Of a DNA stretch of 64,000 nucleotides, positions 53,595 to 63,996 are shown piece after piece. The DNA lies in NCBI GenBank assembly GCA_034509925.1, contig CM067526.1, forward strand, positions 4,219,501 through 4,283,500. Direction: 5' to 3'. Made by a program: the position numbers and the translations under genes. This stretch comes from Hirudinaria manillensis. Its lineage: Eukaryota; Annelida; Clitellata; Hirudinida; Hirudinidae. Position 1 is the stretch's first letter, and each line of letters begins with the position of its first letter. Under the pieces are notes generated by a model. The model did not search any database. It saw only the letters and a list, made by a program, of their open reading frames with translations, and was not told the origin of the DNA.

Positions 53595-56500
53595 ATGGGA
53601 CCTAAGATACTGGACGATTTGCGCGTTCCCGATTTGAGACGAGAACTAAGGAATCGAGGCCTGGATGCAACTGGCCTAAAAGCCGAACTACAAGGACGGC
53701 TCGAGGAATGGCTTTTGGAAAATAATCACGATCCGTTGGAGTATGAATTTGGGGTTCAAAAAGAAAAACAATGGGAAGCCCTTCAGACTGCTATAGAGGC
53801 CAACAATAATGCCCTGGATGCTTTGCGGTCAGATATGAAATGCGACAATAATGTTTTGCGGTCAGATATGAAATCCGACAATAATGTCTTACGGTCAGAT
53901 ATGATTTGCGGCATGGGCACTTTGCGGTCAGATATGAAATGCGACATTGATGATTTGCGGTCGGATATGAAATCCGATATAGCCAACTTCCAGGTAGCCA
54001 TGGATGTCTTACGGGAGCAGGTAAAGACAGACGTAGCCAAATTCCAGACATCCATGGATGTTCTGCGGGAAGAGGTAAAGACTGATGCAGCCAAATTCCA
54101 GACATCCATGGAAGAGGTAAAAACGGACGTAGCCAACCTCAGATCATCCAAGGAGATGGCCGACCTGAGAAAGGTTAAAGCAGAATTAGATGCACTAAAA
54201 GAAGAGCAGAGGAGGGAAATAGAGAAGTTTAAAAAATACAATGAATCGAAAACAGAGACATATGGAAGAGAGAAAACGACAAGACCACCATTATTCGACG
54301 GACAAGGGCCATGGGCAGTGTTCAGACATCAGTTTGAAACTGCCGCTGAACGCAACAAGTGGACCGAAGAGGAAAAAACAACAGAGCTGATAATGGTACT
54401 GCGAGGAAGGGCAGCCGAGCTTTTGCAAACAATGCTCCACTGTAAAGCCTATTCAGAAATAGCAGAAGCAATGGAAAGAAGATTTGGGAATGGCCACATG
54501 CTGGAAGTACATAAAAACGAATTGAAAAATCGTACGCAAAAACAGGGCGAATCACTCCAAGAATTAGAGGCTGATGTCAGAAGGCTCGCATACTTAGCCC
54601 ATCCAGGACAGTCAACAGATTTCATTGAAAACATTGTAACTGACGCCTTCGTTGATGGGATAAGGGATGCGGAAACCAAAATGGCACTAAAAATTCATGG
54701 AATAAAGGCCAGCCATGAAGCATTGGCGTTTGCAATCTCCATAGAAGCGGCAAGAGCCTCAATCCAAAAAAGCTTGAATGTAAAGAAAATTGAAGCTCAG
54801 GAAAACAGAGGCAAGGAGAAAGATAAAGATAATGACAAAGACAGAGAGATGATTAAAAAAATAGCCCGACAAATCAATGACTTCAGCAAGCCCCCAAGAA
54901 ACTTAAGATTCCAGGAAATAGATAGAAGACCAAGGTGCTTCAGGTGTAACAAGCCAGGCCATTTAGCCCGAGAATGTAGAACGACCTTCTCCAAAAAACA
55001 GCAGTACTGGAGAGAGCCCTATAAATCAGAAAAACCTGAAGCTTCTGATTTTAAGGGGCAAAGATCGTTTCAGCAAACTCGAAATGCCCCACTCGTCTTT
55101 CACGTTACGGCATTGGGAAAAGGATCATCACTAGAGGTTAAAGGAAAAATTGGAGGGAAGGAATATAATCTTGTAATAGACACAGGGGCATCTACATCTA
55201 TTGTCCAACCAAAGCTGGCAGGAAACAGTAAAGTAACGACCAACAACTACAAGCTAAAAACAGCCACCGGAGAATTAGTGCCAGTTCAAGGAACCACAAC
55301 TATTACAGTGGATTTAGGAGGCAAGTCATTCGAACAGGAATTTATGATAGCCAATATAACAGATGAATGTATACTGGGATTGGATTTCATGCGACGCTAT
55401 GGAATTTCCATTGACATGAAGGGCGGTACCCTTCAACAAGGAACGATGGAGATTCCTTTAAATTACGGAGGTACAGAAATTAAAGACACATTTGTAAAAG
55501 TATTGCAGGACGAGACCATCCCAGCACAGTCGGAAAGTTTAATTTGGGGCGGGCTAGAGGGCGACCACACAAAATTTGGTATAGGAGCAGTCGAAGATCA
55601 ATCGGGCATTGGCCAAGGACTACTAATAGGACGAGCACTAGTCAAGCTAAACACCGGCAGAGTTCCACTGAGGGTAATGAATCTATCTGACCAGGAACAA
55701 CAGATCAAAGCAGGAACACCTATCGCACTTTGCAGGAACCTAGAACACATATTAACATTAGATGGAAGTGGAAATAAGCATATAAAAAGGGATGCCATGC
55801 CTAAACCATTGGTGGACAATCTCCTGAAAGATTTAAACAAAACCCTACAAAAAGAAGATTATCAACAAGCGGAAAAGCTGCTTAGCGAATTTCAGGATAT
55901 AATGGCTGAACAAGACAGCCCTTTGGGTAGGACTAACCTCGTGCAACATCAAATAAATACGGCCGGTGCTAAACCCATTCGACAAAACCCCCGTCCACTT
56001 CCGTTAGCTACAAGAGCAAACGCCAAGGAAATGATAAAAGAAATGCAAGACCAAGGGGTTATTGAACCGTCAAATAGCCCCTGGAGCTCACCAGTGGTAC
56101 TCGTTAAAAAGAAAGATGGATCACTTCGTTTTTGTGTCGACTATAGAAAGCTGAACGAAATGACACTTAAGGACAGCTACCCCTTACCTAGAATCGATGA
56201 TACTTTAGACACTCTCTCGGGATCAAAAATTTTTTCCACGTTAGATCTCAAAAGTGGTTACTGGCAGGTGGAGTTACATCCTGACGACAGAGAAAAAACG
56301 GCCTTATCGACAGGTGAAGGATTATGGCAATTCACTGTCATGCCGTTCGGGCTATGCAATGCCCCCGCGACGTTTGAAAGATTAATGGAACACATACTAA
56401 GGGGACTCAACTGGAAAGTATGCCTGGTATATTTAGATGACATAATTGTTGTCGGAAAAACATTTGGAGAACATTTAGACAACCTCCGAGAAGTGTTTAG

Positions 56501-57440
56501 TAGGATTAGAGAGGCAGGCATGAAACTGAGTCCAAAGAAATGCTCACTCTTTAAAAAAGAAGTCAAATACCTTGGCCATATCGTGTCTTCTGAAGGTGTT
56601 AGTACAGATCCAGATAAAGTCGATGTAGTGAAAAATTGGCCCGTACCCAAAAATATCCAAGAACTTCAAAGCTTCTTAGGACTTTGTACCTATTACAGAC
56701 GATTTATTGCCAACTTTTCAAACATCACAAAAAGCCTTCATGAGCTTACTGTAAAAGGCAAGCCATTTATCTGGAACGGCAGCTGTGAGAAAGCATTTAA
56801 TAATCTGAAAGAAGCTATGACAACGGCACCGATCCTGGCATATCCTATTCCCGGATTACCTTTTATCCTCGATACAGATGCCAGTAACTGTGGAATCGGG
56901 GCAGTTCTTTCCCAGCAGGTTGAAAACGAAGAAAAAGTTCTAGCATTCTATAGCCGTTCACTGTCCAAAGCGGAAAGAAACTATTGCGTAACCAGGAGAG
57001 AATTATTAGCAGCAGTAGAATCCATGAAACACTTCCAGAAATATCTTTTGGGCCAGCCGTTTTTGCTAAGAACGGATCACGCCTCTCTGAGGTGGCTGTT
57101 AAACTTTAAGAACCCAGAAGGTCAAATGGCGAGGTGGATTGAAAGACTACAGGGTTTTCAGTTCAATATTGAACACAGGAGAGGTCAAATACACAACAAC
57201 GCTGATACGCTATCACGACGTCCTTGTCAACTTAACTGCAGGCACTGCAACAACGCAGAGAAAAAAACAGGAGACCGAAGAATGTCGACAAATTCGTATC
57301 ACGGTTCCCGAACCCTGGACAGAAAGCGGGTTACGAGATCTACAATTAAGAGACGAAGCACTTGCACCCATACTACAGTGGATGGAGGCCGGGGTGAAAC
57401 CAGATTGGCAACAGATAGCGGAGCACGGAGAAGTTACTAA
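53595..57440 (+). CDS. Gag-protease-reverse transcriptase-RNase H polyprotein of the gypsy element (1281 codons)
   Basis: The order is SAP motif at residues 1-36; tandem heptad-like repeats LRSDMK(C/S)D at about 75-135, then a coiled-coil-like stretch; Gag core at 235-420; zinc knuckle CFRCNKPGHLAREC from residue 448; aspartic protease DTGA at 529; reverse transcriptase with FCVDYRKLN and YLDD at 946-949; RNase H with DTDASNCGIGAV near 1093. Gag and Pol are one frame, without a shift between them. The last ~60 codons after the run of seven A at 57261-57267 are out of frame with the integrase, so the true end of this domain is there. The start is the first ATG after the primer site and agrees with the SAP-only proteins. 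Cytoplasmic particle assembly and reverse transcription are the known roles of this family. Confidence 0.9.
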   Translation: MGPKILDDLRVPDLRRELRNRGLDATGLKAELQGRLEEWLLENNHDPLEYEFGVQKEKQWEALQTAIEANNNALDALRSDMKCDNNVLRSDMKSDNNVLRSDMICGMGTLRSDMKCDIDDLRSDMKSDIANFQVAMDVLREQVKTDVAKFQTSMDVLREEVKTDAAKFQTSMEEVKTDVANLRSSKEMADLRKVKAELDALKEEQRREIEKFKKYNESKTETYGREKTTRPPLFDGQGPWAVFRHQFETAAERNKWTEEEKTTELIMVLRGRAAELLQTMLHCKAYSEIAEAMERRFGNGHMLEVHKNELKNRTQKQGESLQELEADVRRLAYLAHPGQSTDFIENIVTDAFVDGIRDAETKMALKIHGIKASHEALAFAISIEAARASIQKSLNVKKIEAQENRGKEKDKDNDKDREMIKKIARQINDFSKPPRNLRFQEIDRRPRCFRCNKPGHLARECRTTFSKKQQYWREPYKSEKPEASDFKGQRSFQQTRNAPLVFHVTALGKGSSLEVKGKIGGKEYNLVIDTGASTSIVQPKLAGNSKVTTNNYKLKTATGELVPVQGTTTITVDLGGKSFEQEFMIANITDECILGLDFMRRYGISIDMKGGTLQQGTMEIPLNYGGTEIKDTFVKVLQDETIPAQSESLIWGGLEGDHTKFGIGAVEDQSGIGQGLLIGRALVKLNTGRVPLRVMNLSDQEQQIKAGTPIALCRNLEHILTLDGSGNKHIKRDAMPKPLVDNLLKDLNKTLQKEDYQQAEKLLSEFQDIMAEQDSPLGRTNLVQHQINTAGAKPIRQNPRPLPLATRANAKEMIKEMQDQGVIEPSNSPWSSPVVLVKKKDGSLRFCVDYRKLNEMTLKDSYPLPRIDDTLDTLSGSKIFSTLDLKSGYWQVELHPDDREKTALSTGEGLWQFTVMPFGLCNAPATFERLMEHILRGLNWKVCLVYLDDIIVVGKTFGEHLDNLREVFSRIREAGMKLSPKKCSLFKKEVKYLGHIVSSEGVSTDPDKVDVVKNWPVPKNIQELQSFLGLCTYYRRFIANFSNITKSLHELTVKGKPFIWNGSCEKAFNNLKEAMTTAPILAYPIPGLPFILDTDASNCGIGAVLSQQVENEEKVLAFYSRSLSKAERNYCVTRRELLAAVESMKHFQKYLLGQPFLLRTDHASLRWLLNFKNPEGQMARWIERLQGFQFNIEHRRGQIHNNADTLSRRPCQLNCRHCNNAEKKTGDRRMSTNSYHGSRTLDRKRVTRSTIKRRSTCTHTTVDGGRGETRLATDSGARRSY

Positions 57441-58638
57441 GTCCTATTGGGCACAGTGGGATTCCTTGAGAATTAGTAATGGACTCCTACATAGGAAGTG
57501 GGAAACAGAGGATGGCACCGACTATCACCTTCAAATAGTACTTCCGAGATCTTGCGTCTCTGAGGTGTTACAAGAATTCCATAACGGAACCTCAGGTGGA
57601 CACCTAGGAGTGAATAAAACCATCAGGAAGGTGAGGGAGAGGTTTTATTGGTTGCACTACAAACAAGACGTTGAGGAGTGGTGTAGAAATTGCAATAATT
57701 GCGCAACCAGTAAAGGTCCTCAAAAGAAGACTAAAGGTCTAATGCAACCCTATAATGTGGGAGTACCTTTTGAAAGAATAGCTTTGGATATTGCCGGACC
57801 ATTCCCTGCATCAAAGAAGGGAAATCGGTACATATTAGTGATCAGCGATTACTTCACCAAATGGACCGAAGCGTTTGCACTGCCAAATCAGGAGGCGGAA
57901 AATGTAGCTGATGCTCTCGTAAATAATTGGATTAGTCGATTCGGGGTGCCATTAGAGTTACATTCGGACCAAGGAAGGAATTTCGAGTCGAAAATATTTC
58001 AAGAGCTATGCGAAAACCTTGGAATCCATAAGACAAGAACCACTGCATTGCATCCGCAATCGGACGGTATGGTCGAGAGATTTAACAGGACCATGGAACA
58101 GTATTTGTCAAAAATGGTAAGTGAACAGCAAGATGACTGGGACAGATACCTGCCACTTTTCCTTATGGCCTACCGGACAGCCGTGCATAAAACGACAGGA
58201 ATCAGTCCATCGAAAATGACATTCGGGAGGGAGATCCGTCTTCCTGCCGATATGATGTTCGGAAGAGCAGAGGAACCTAAGTCGGCATGTGACTACGTTT
58301 CAAGCCTAAGAAATACATTGGCCGATACACACCAGGTTGCCCGGAAAAATATTAGTGTTAATAGCGATCAAGCCAAAGCGAGATACGATAGGCAAGCCAA
58401 TGATATAAGCTTTAAAGAAAATGAACTAGTCTGGCTATACAACCCCCAACGAAAAAAAGGGAAGTCGCCAAAGTTACAAAAAGATTGGGAAGGACCATAC
58501 CGAATCATAAAGAAAATAAACGACGTGGTATACCGCATACAGAAATCAGCAAGGACTAGAATGAAAGTGGTCCACAGCAATCGATTAGCAAAATATCACG
58601 GAGAAACAGAACAGCCTGTTCGGGACGAACAGATTTAA
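57268..58638 (+). CDS. Integrase part of the gypsy polyprotein, in the +1 frame
   Basis: The open frame starts before the RNase H end and overlaps it; only the part after about 57268 is meaningful. It has the HHCC zinc domain (His148, His155, Cys182, Cys185 by the frame's own count from 57139), the catalytic triad Asp217, Asp277 and Glu313 with 35 residues between the last two, and a GPY-type C-terminal module (WEGPYRIIKKIN). No chromodomain is visible. It ends with TAA inside the polypurine region. A single extra base in the A run separates it from the upstream frame, a real mutation, a +1 shift or a sequencing error. All key residues are present, so the element may have been active very recently. 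Confidence 0.85.
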   Translation, partial: QETEECRQIRITVPEPWTESGLRDLQLRDEALAPILQWMEAGVKPDWQQIAEHGEVTKSYWAQWDSLRISNGLLHRKWETEDGTDYHLQIVLPRSCVSEVLQEFHNGTSGGHLGVNKTIRKVRERFYWLHYKQDVEEWCRNCNNCATSKGPQKKTKGLMQPYNVGVPFERIALDIAGPFPASKKGNRYILVISDYFTKWTEAFALPNQEAENVADALVNNWISRFGVPLELHSDQGRNFESKIFQELCENLGIHKTRTTALHPQSDGMVERFNRTMEQYLSKMVSEQQDDWDRYLPLFLMAYRTAVHKTTGISPSKMTFGREIRLPADMMFGRAEEPKSACDYVSSLRNTLADTHQVARKNISVNSDQAKARYDRQANDISFKENELVWLYNPQRKKGKSPKLQKDWEGPYRIIKKINDVVYRIQKSARTRMKVVHSNRLAKYHGETEQPVRDEQI

Positions 58639-59903
58639 GGAGGGGGCAATGTTGGATCCCTGACATTAATTAATTAATTAAATAATTAATTAATTAAGTT
58701 TAGTTAATATTCAGGATCTTTTATTTCAAAGTCGTATCTAGCAATTCGGGTCATTAGGCAGTTCCGTCAGGACAAGCAATCGACCAAATCGTCCAGCCGT
58801 ATTTGCCATTAGTTAAATCCAATAAAGATATCCTTACGTTAATTAATTCATCAGACCCCGGGTTACAACAATAAGGATATCTTTGGTTGTACAATTTGAA
58901 TCATCGTACCGAAAATGGTTGCAAATGTAAGCTAATTGTTATAAATTACCGCTGAAACCAGGCAGAGTGATTTGTGAATGACACCGATAAATCATTAATT
59001 AAAGTCCTTAGAAATCATTAGCGACAGGAAGCGCAAAACTGCTAAATTTTCCTATTAACGAGCTCAAAGTGATTGAATAAAGTCTACCTCAGGATCGAAG
59101 TTGTCATACATTTCTAATTCCTTGGTGGTGGCGCTATTCGTAGGTCCCTCAATATCTGCGACCGCATCCGTTGACCAATACCAAGGGATCCGTTCGCCAT
59201 CTGAATCGTTCACCATTTCGTATTTTCCAGATGTAAGCTCTGGAAATTCCCAGCTCGTGCTGAGTTAGTAGTCATTGAATAAAAAATGTAAATTAAATTG
59301 TAGCAAAATCGATTTTTGCCTTTTAAACGTTGCTAAATTGATAAGTAAGGCAAATAATAAATTAATGATTGCTAATGACAAAATTCTTGAATAACTAGAA
59401 ATAATAACCAAATGTTATCAAATATCAAGAAAACTTACAACCCATAATCTCCATATGTATTAGTGAACTTCATCTCTGTACACACTTGGATCCATCCGAC
59501 TTGGATGTTTGCTCCATCTGGCAATGGAGGAATTTTCACGACAGCGAGGGCTCTATTATGCAGTAATAAATTTTTAATTTTAGAAGGAAAGCGTTTAATT
59601 AATCTCAAATTTATAAGAGTGTGATTTCAAGCGTGGTTAAAGAAAGAAAAATAGTATTTCAATGACAATTTTATGAAATTTTATTCGTTTTTTATTTATT
59701 AATATTTTTATTAATTTAGTAATTCCTATTTATTAATGAAACTTATTTAGAATGCTTGTTCGAACGCGGAATGTGTGAAACAAACATCCTTTCCAATAAT
59801 TATATGTGATTATGTGATTATATTAGCAACTTCTTAGGCAGAAGTTCAGAAATAGTATTCGTGAGCGCCGCTTTGAGAGAAAATGGTGTTTGGTTCAGGA
59901 ATA

Positions 59904-60467
59904 CACTCAATTCTCGATACTATGCCATCCGTCGGGACCGAGGAAAAGTGCCATTATGGCGAGAGTGGCATAATAACGAGGGTTATTTTATCAAATAAGA
60001 AATAATAATAAAAGCTTTATTTTCTCAAGTTATCCATCATTTCAGTCTTAAACGTGATGTCGTGGCGCTTCTTGAAAATGTACAACCAAACGTTAGCTTA
60101 CGTTTCTCAGCTGACATTTGCTAATCTTGACTCCAATACGCAATTCTCAAATGAAATTTCGACTTTCACTGTCATTTCTATTTATACTCCGTCAATTTTG
60201 CCCATGGAATGTTCAATCACCTTCCTTATATATCCATCTACAACAATTCCTGGGAAAGTGTTAACCTGATCAAATCATAAAAATACAAAGTAATGTCTCT
60301 TATTTACTTCCCCTGACTGGAAATATGTCCTTAACTTCATGGATTAGATAAACATTGTTAGGACCATGGTGGCATAGTGGCGAGGGTTTGGGGTGGCATA
60401 GTAAATTTATTTTGTATCGAATTTTATCGGGACCGTTCAAAAGTGGCATAGTAGCGAGACGTGACTG
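59904..60467. mobile_element. Tigger/pogo-like element in intron 1 of copy F
   Basis: The left end is TA then CACTCAATTCTCGATACTATG; the right end on the minus strand is CAGTCACGTCTCGC with TA outside. At 564 bases it is shorter than its counterparts in B and E. Remnants of the transposase helix-turn-helix (QLTFANLDS on the opposite strand) are near 60050-60190. Confidence 0.7.
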
Positions 60468-60726
60468 TATCTTTAGAAATTTAAAGCAATATGTGTATAT
60501 AGTTGCAATAGGGAGATATCGTGAACCATCGTTAATCACCATTACATCTAACATCATGGCTGAGTTAATGAACCTGAAACAAGGCGTGGAATACGCAAGA
60601 AAACGGCATTCTTCGCGCAAGTGAGTCGGTTTTTTTGTCCATTGAGAACTGAAATTTTTTTATTTTTATATCCGAAGCCCCCAAGCTTTGAGACTGTTCG
60701 TTCTTCTTGCTGCAAGTAATACCCAT

Positions 60727-61633
60727 GTTTAGTGACAATTCTATACATAAAATAATAGATTCTGCTTTCGTCAAGAGTTTCGAAAATGATGTTTTGAGAA
60801 ATGTCGTTTTTGAAGCTTCATTCATGGCTTATTTGATTGGCTTGCCGTTGCTTGAGCAGATACTTGCTGACCAATTTTAAACGCTTCAACTTTATTTCCC
60901 TCCAGTAGAGTGAATGAAGTTGCAATGAGTAGAGTCGGACAAGTTTTTATCCGCTTCAAAGACTCGTTTTCTGAAGCAGTTTTCTGAAACGCTTTTTAGA
61001 AATCTGAGAGCGATGATTCGACATGATTTTCAAAACGATCCGAATTAGTTTCGCACATGACATTCACTTGAGAAACCTTCTTATCTCTCTTTATTGGAAG
61101 GGATCTATCCAGCATCACGTATGCTGAGATGTGCTTGTACCTGGGGTGGTAAATCCATGAATTTGAAGAGAATTAATGTCCTTGACATTCAGTCAACTCC
61201 TTATCTCAAATCAGCGTCCTTCTTACAATGGATCAAATTAACTCGTTTCTTTGTTCATTTTTTCATGGATATTTTGGCATATTTTTTATTCAAAAAGGCT
61301 TGGTCGGATTGAACGACAGTTGAGTCCTTGAATGAGATAAGCATGATTGCAACCACTCAAGAAAAGGTATTTTGACCGATCGAGTTATTCTTGCGATCTG
61401 ATAGACTTGCGATAGACTAACGCTTCAGGTGTTGTGCTTGAGATGAATATTCTTTCGAGCAGAATATTATGAATGTTAAAATATTTCGACTAAAGAATTT
61501 CGGATTGAATGTTATCATTGTTGATCTTCTTACGTCGTAAACACTTCAAAAACGTATCATAGTGAAAATCAAATAATACGATAATAGTAACTTAAATGAA
61601 TAAATTGTGTTAGTTTTGTTGGTTATTTATCAG
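60727..61633 (-). other. Leader region of copy F
   Basis: It matches the leader regions of B and E. No supported coding frame is seen; the one open in E has a stop here. Confidence 0.4.
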
Positions 61634-61722
61634 ATATTTATAAGTTCCTTAAGTAAGAAGCATTATTTCCCCTTTTTCTACTTTGTAGTTAAAACGTCAT
61701 CGCAGCTGTGCTTACGTTTAAA
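61634..61722 (-). promoter_or_regulatory. Promoter block of copy F: TATA box and TGACG motif
   Basis: The minus strand has AACTTATAAATATCTG and, about 50 bases upstream, CACAGCTGCGATGACGTTTT. The block is intact although the gene has a frameshift. Confidence 0.6.
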
Positions 61723-62309
61723 GTGCACTGTTATAACCTTGATTTCATGCAATTAATTGTAAAATAATTAAGGCTAGATGATTAATTTAATATATTACCA
61801 AGTTTAATACTTGGACTTTTTGACTGCAAGTTCATCTAATTAACGGTATTATGGTAAGCCAAGCCATAAATAAGATGGAGTGAGATTAAAAATTTTTTTT
61901 TTTGCAATTCCAATAGTTATTAAAAGATGCGGCTGTTATCACAAAATATGAACAAAAGAATTAAATATTTTTATTTATGCATTCTGCCCTCTTTTCTGCA
62001 GTTCAAAAGGACCCCGCAATTGGATCAGAAATTGATTTTTATTACCTAATTAATTAATACAATTTTAGACATCTAAATGTTCTGCTTCTTTTGATGATGG
62101 TGGAAATTCATGTCTGTCTCTCAGAGAGGTTGAATTGTTGATCCTCTGCCAATTCCCCTAACACCACATAGGTGGTGGTTTTGTTAACCCTATGACAGAT
62201 ATGACTGGACTTGATTATGCTAAATGCCAACTTGAGTTTTTTCCTTATTTTCATGTTATCGAGTATTAGGATTTATGATTTAACGTTATATATTTTGTAA
62301 TTTATTATA
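61723..62309. other. Spacer between copies F and H
   Basis: No gene is visible. It matches the spacers after B and E but lacks their two solo LTRs, so it shows the uninserted state. The plus-strand TATA box seen at 14503 and 42295 is absent here. Confidence 0.45.
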
Positions 62310-62560
62310 TACTTATATTGTGTTGGGAAGATAGATTAGAGATGCAATGCATTTGAAGAACGATCGTTACGAAGAGCTGTCAATGGAACTAGATGGAAAG
62401 GGATACAGTGTCGGAGCAAGAAGGCTGGTGAGCAAGACTACATAGGCCTTTCTCAGGGGAATTGGCCTCACCAGCAGGCAAAGCGTTTTGTCCACAAGAT
62501 AGCCGGGATCGCAGAATCGGTATCGCACTGGATCGCATGGGATCGTAAGTAAGCCTCCAG
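62310..62560 (+). mobile_element. LINE remnant with restriction-like endonuclease
   Basis: The plus strand from about 62370 reads RYEELSMELDGKGYSVGARR, then after a stop AFLRGIGLTSR, weakly matching the 23600-23760 copy. The AT-rich text before it also resembles 23480-23570, so the two loci may share one insertion. Confidence 0.5.
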
Positions 62561-62639
62561 TGCGAAGCAAGTCGTCTATGTTCACCAAAACAAGGATGTC
62601 AATATACATTTACCTACATATATACAAAACAAAAATCAA

Positions 62640-63501
62640 ACAAATAATAACTAATAGGAAAATCTGATTAATGTAAGGTCGCTCTCAACATTTCAACAAT
62701 TTTCTGATTAATCTAATTTTAACTTGTAAACTTTAATTTTATAATCTAATACGTTTAACTTTATATCAAACAGCTTTGCGTTGCGATATTTTGAAACAAA
62801 CTTGTTGTTCATATTAATCGATGTTTTAAAACAAATTAAATGTAAATATCTGTTGCAATTCAAAACATGGCAAATAAAGTAAAAACGAAACAATTTTTAA
62901 AACGAGGATCAGAAGATAATGCAAAGTAAAGAGTGAAAATAGAATTTGTAGGACATTAAAATGTGGTAATTATGTGTATCACTGTTTTTGCGAGGTCTCA
63001 CAGACCGGCGAACTGATTCCTTCTTTTCATCAATTGAGTCATCTGATGAGGTCGGTCGATTTGAAAGAAAGAATCAAACAATCAATCTTGCTGATACGAA
63101 GCATCCCGAGATCTATTCCAAGCAAAACAGAGATATGAATTTCCAAATAATTGAAATTATGATTGGCGAAATCGACTGACGTTCAATGAAATAAATAAAA
63201 AAAAAGCCAGGAAATATAAAACGGAACCTGATCATCATCTTCTCGAACGACGTTCTCAGATTAAAACAAAATGGCGGGAAGCATTCGAAATTCTCCGATT
63301 ACCTGGGAAAATGCAACTTTTAATTCCTAGGTTTTGGGTCTTCAAGTTTCAAGTCTCGGATCTGATTTGTTAATTTGATCCCGTGGTTGCTTCTGTCGAC
63401 GGTGATGATTTCGTCGATATTGTTGAGGGTATTAGGAGTCACCATTGATCTTCTCTCAATAATTGCATTTCTTTCTACCTCACATGTGGTTTCATAATCG
63501 T
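62640..63501. repeat. 3' flank of copy H
   Basis: No gene is visible. The sequence matches the 3' flank of gene C. A minus-strand frame at 63320-63504 recurs after gene C (15473-15658) in the same relative place, overlapping the stop codon of exon 5 in another frame; I treat it as DNA homology, not as a gene. Confidence 0.5.
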
Positions 63502-63657
63502 TCAAAGCCGGCCCTCTATGAAGTTGGACTTATTGAATTGGGTCAATGTTTCTATGTAGCCGCTTGTATCAACTAGATATTTTTCCATGTCCATCGTTGT
63601 CTGGGTCGGTTTTACGATCAGCTTAGGCATACCGCTATAGGGTCTCCACACACATAC
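63502..63657 (-). CDS. FAM78-like copy H, last coding exon only
   Basis: The exon has an AG acceptor and 51 codons plus TGA: VCVWRPYSGMPKLIVKP, TQTTMDMEKYLVDTSGY, ending NFIEGRL. It is nearest to exon 5 of gene C. The rest of the gene would lie beyond the right edge, past an LTR element in intron 4. Confidence 0.7.
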   Translation of the reverse strand, partial: VCVWRPYSGMPKLIVKPTQTTMDMEKYLVDTSGYIETLTQFNKSNFIEGRL

Positions 63658-63713
63658 CTTCAAATGCGTCGTAAAATGAACGTATCTTTTTTTAACTAGT
63701 CATTATTTGATAT

Positions 63714-63996
63714 TGTTGTAATCCTGAATATAGATAATTAACGTATAATTAAAATTATATTTCGAATTAATTAAATTAATAATTAATTAATGTTTAGGGT
63801 ACTATTCACAGACTTTGGTTAGATTTGGTTATGTACCTTAACAAATCATGTAATGTATACAGTGCGGGAGAGCGAGAATGATGGAAACAGCAGATTCCGG
63901 GACAGACAATTGGGCATTGAATATCTTCTAAGCTATCTGAACACTTTCAATAAACCTAACCTTATATAATTAGTATGAGGACATCGGGTTATTACA
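63714..63996 (+). mobile_element. 5' LTR of an element that runs off the right edge
   Basis: It begins TGTTGTAATCC and ends CGGGTTATTACA, a diverged member of the same LTR family. It is followed by TTGG, the first bases of the primer site that follows 5' LTRs here, so an internal part, and not a solo LTR, probably continues outside the window. Confidence 0.6.

Larger units (their letters stand above)
53295..58870 (+). mobile_element. Ty3/gypsy LTR retrotransposon with SAP-domain Gag, nearly intact
   Basis: LTRs 53295-53515 and 58650-58870 are 221 bases each and differ at one visible base (near 53384/58742). ATAA duplications lie at 53291-53294 and 58871-58874, and copies B and E keep the empty site (GTCATTAATAAGG near 38432). 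The primer site at 53517-53534 pairs with tRNA-Leu; the polypurine tract AAGGAGGGGGCAA precedes the second LTR. No envelope gene is present. It sits in intron 3 of copy F, antisense to the gene. Confidence 0.92.
52137..60726 (-). pseudogene. FAM78-like copy F, frameshifted and carrying a gypsy element
   Basis: The exons are 60574-60726, 59439-59552, 59088-59259, 52873-53172 and 52137-52310, all with GT-AG borders. Exon 1 starts MGITCSKKNEQSQ but is one base longer than a multiple allows: a run of seven T (A on the coding strand) at 60630-60636 replaces the shorter run of copies B and E, so its last 17 codons are out of frame. The other exons are open: WEFPELTSGKYEMVNDSDG, AIDVNPRNPLSQR and ALVWRPKTGDPVLIVKP. 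A G to T change makes a TAA that shortens the tail by about eight residues. Intron 3 holds the 5.6 kb SAP-gypsy element in antisense. If the homopolymer is a sequencing error, the gene could be functional. Confidence 0.72.

Noticed and set aside
57261-57268. Classical -1 frameshift signal A AAA AAC in the gypsy element
   Set aside because: The downstream frame is +1 relative to the upstream one, which this signal does not give; a one-base insertion or +1 shift fits instead.
57440-58650. Envelope gene of an infectious gypsy-type element
   Set aside because: The integrase frame ends at the polypurine tract and there is no room for a further gene before the 3' LTR.
63320-63504. Small conserved frame downstream of C-type genes (also 15473-15658)
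   Set aside because: It overlaps the stop of exon 5 in another frame, starts without ATG and is present only where the DNA flank is duplicated; coding is not supported.
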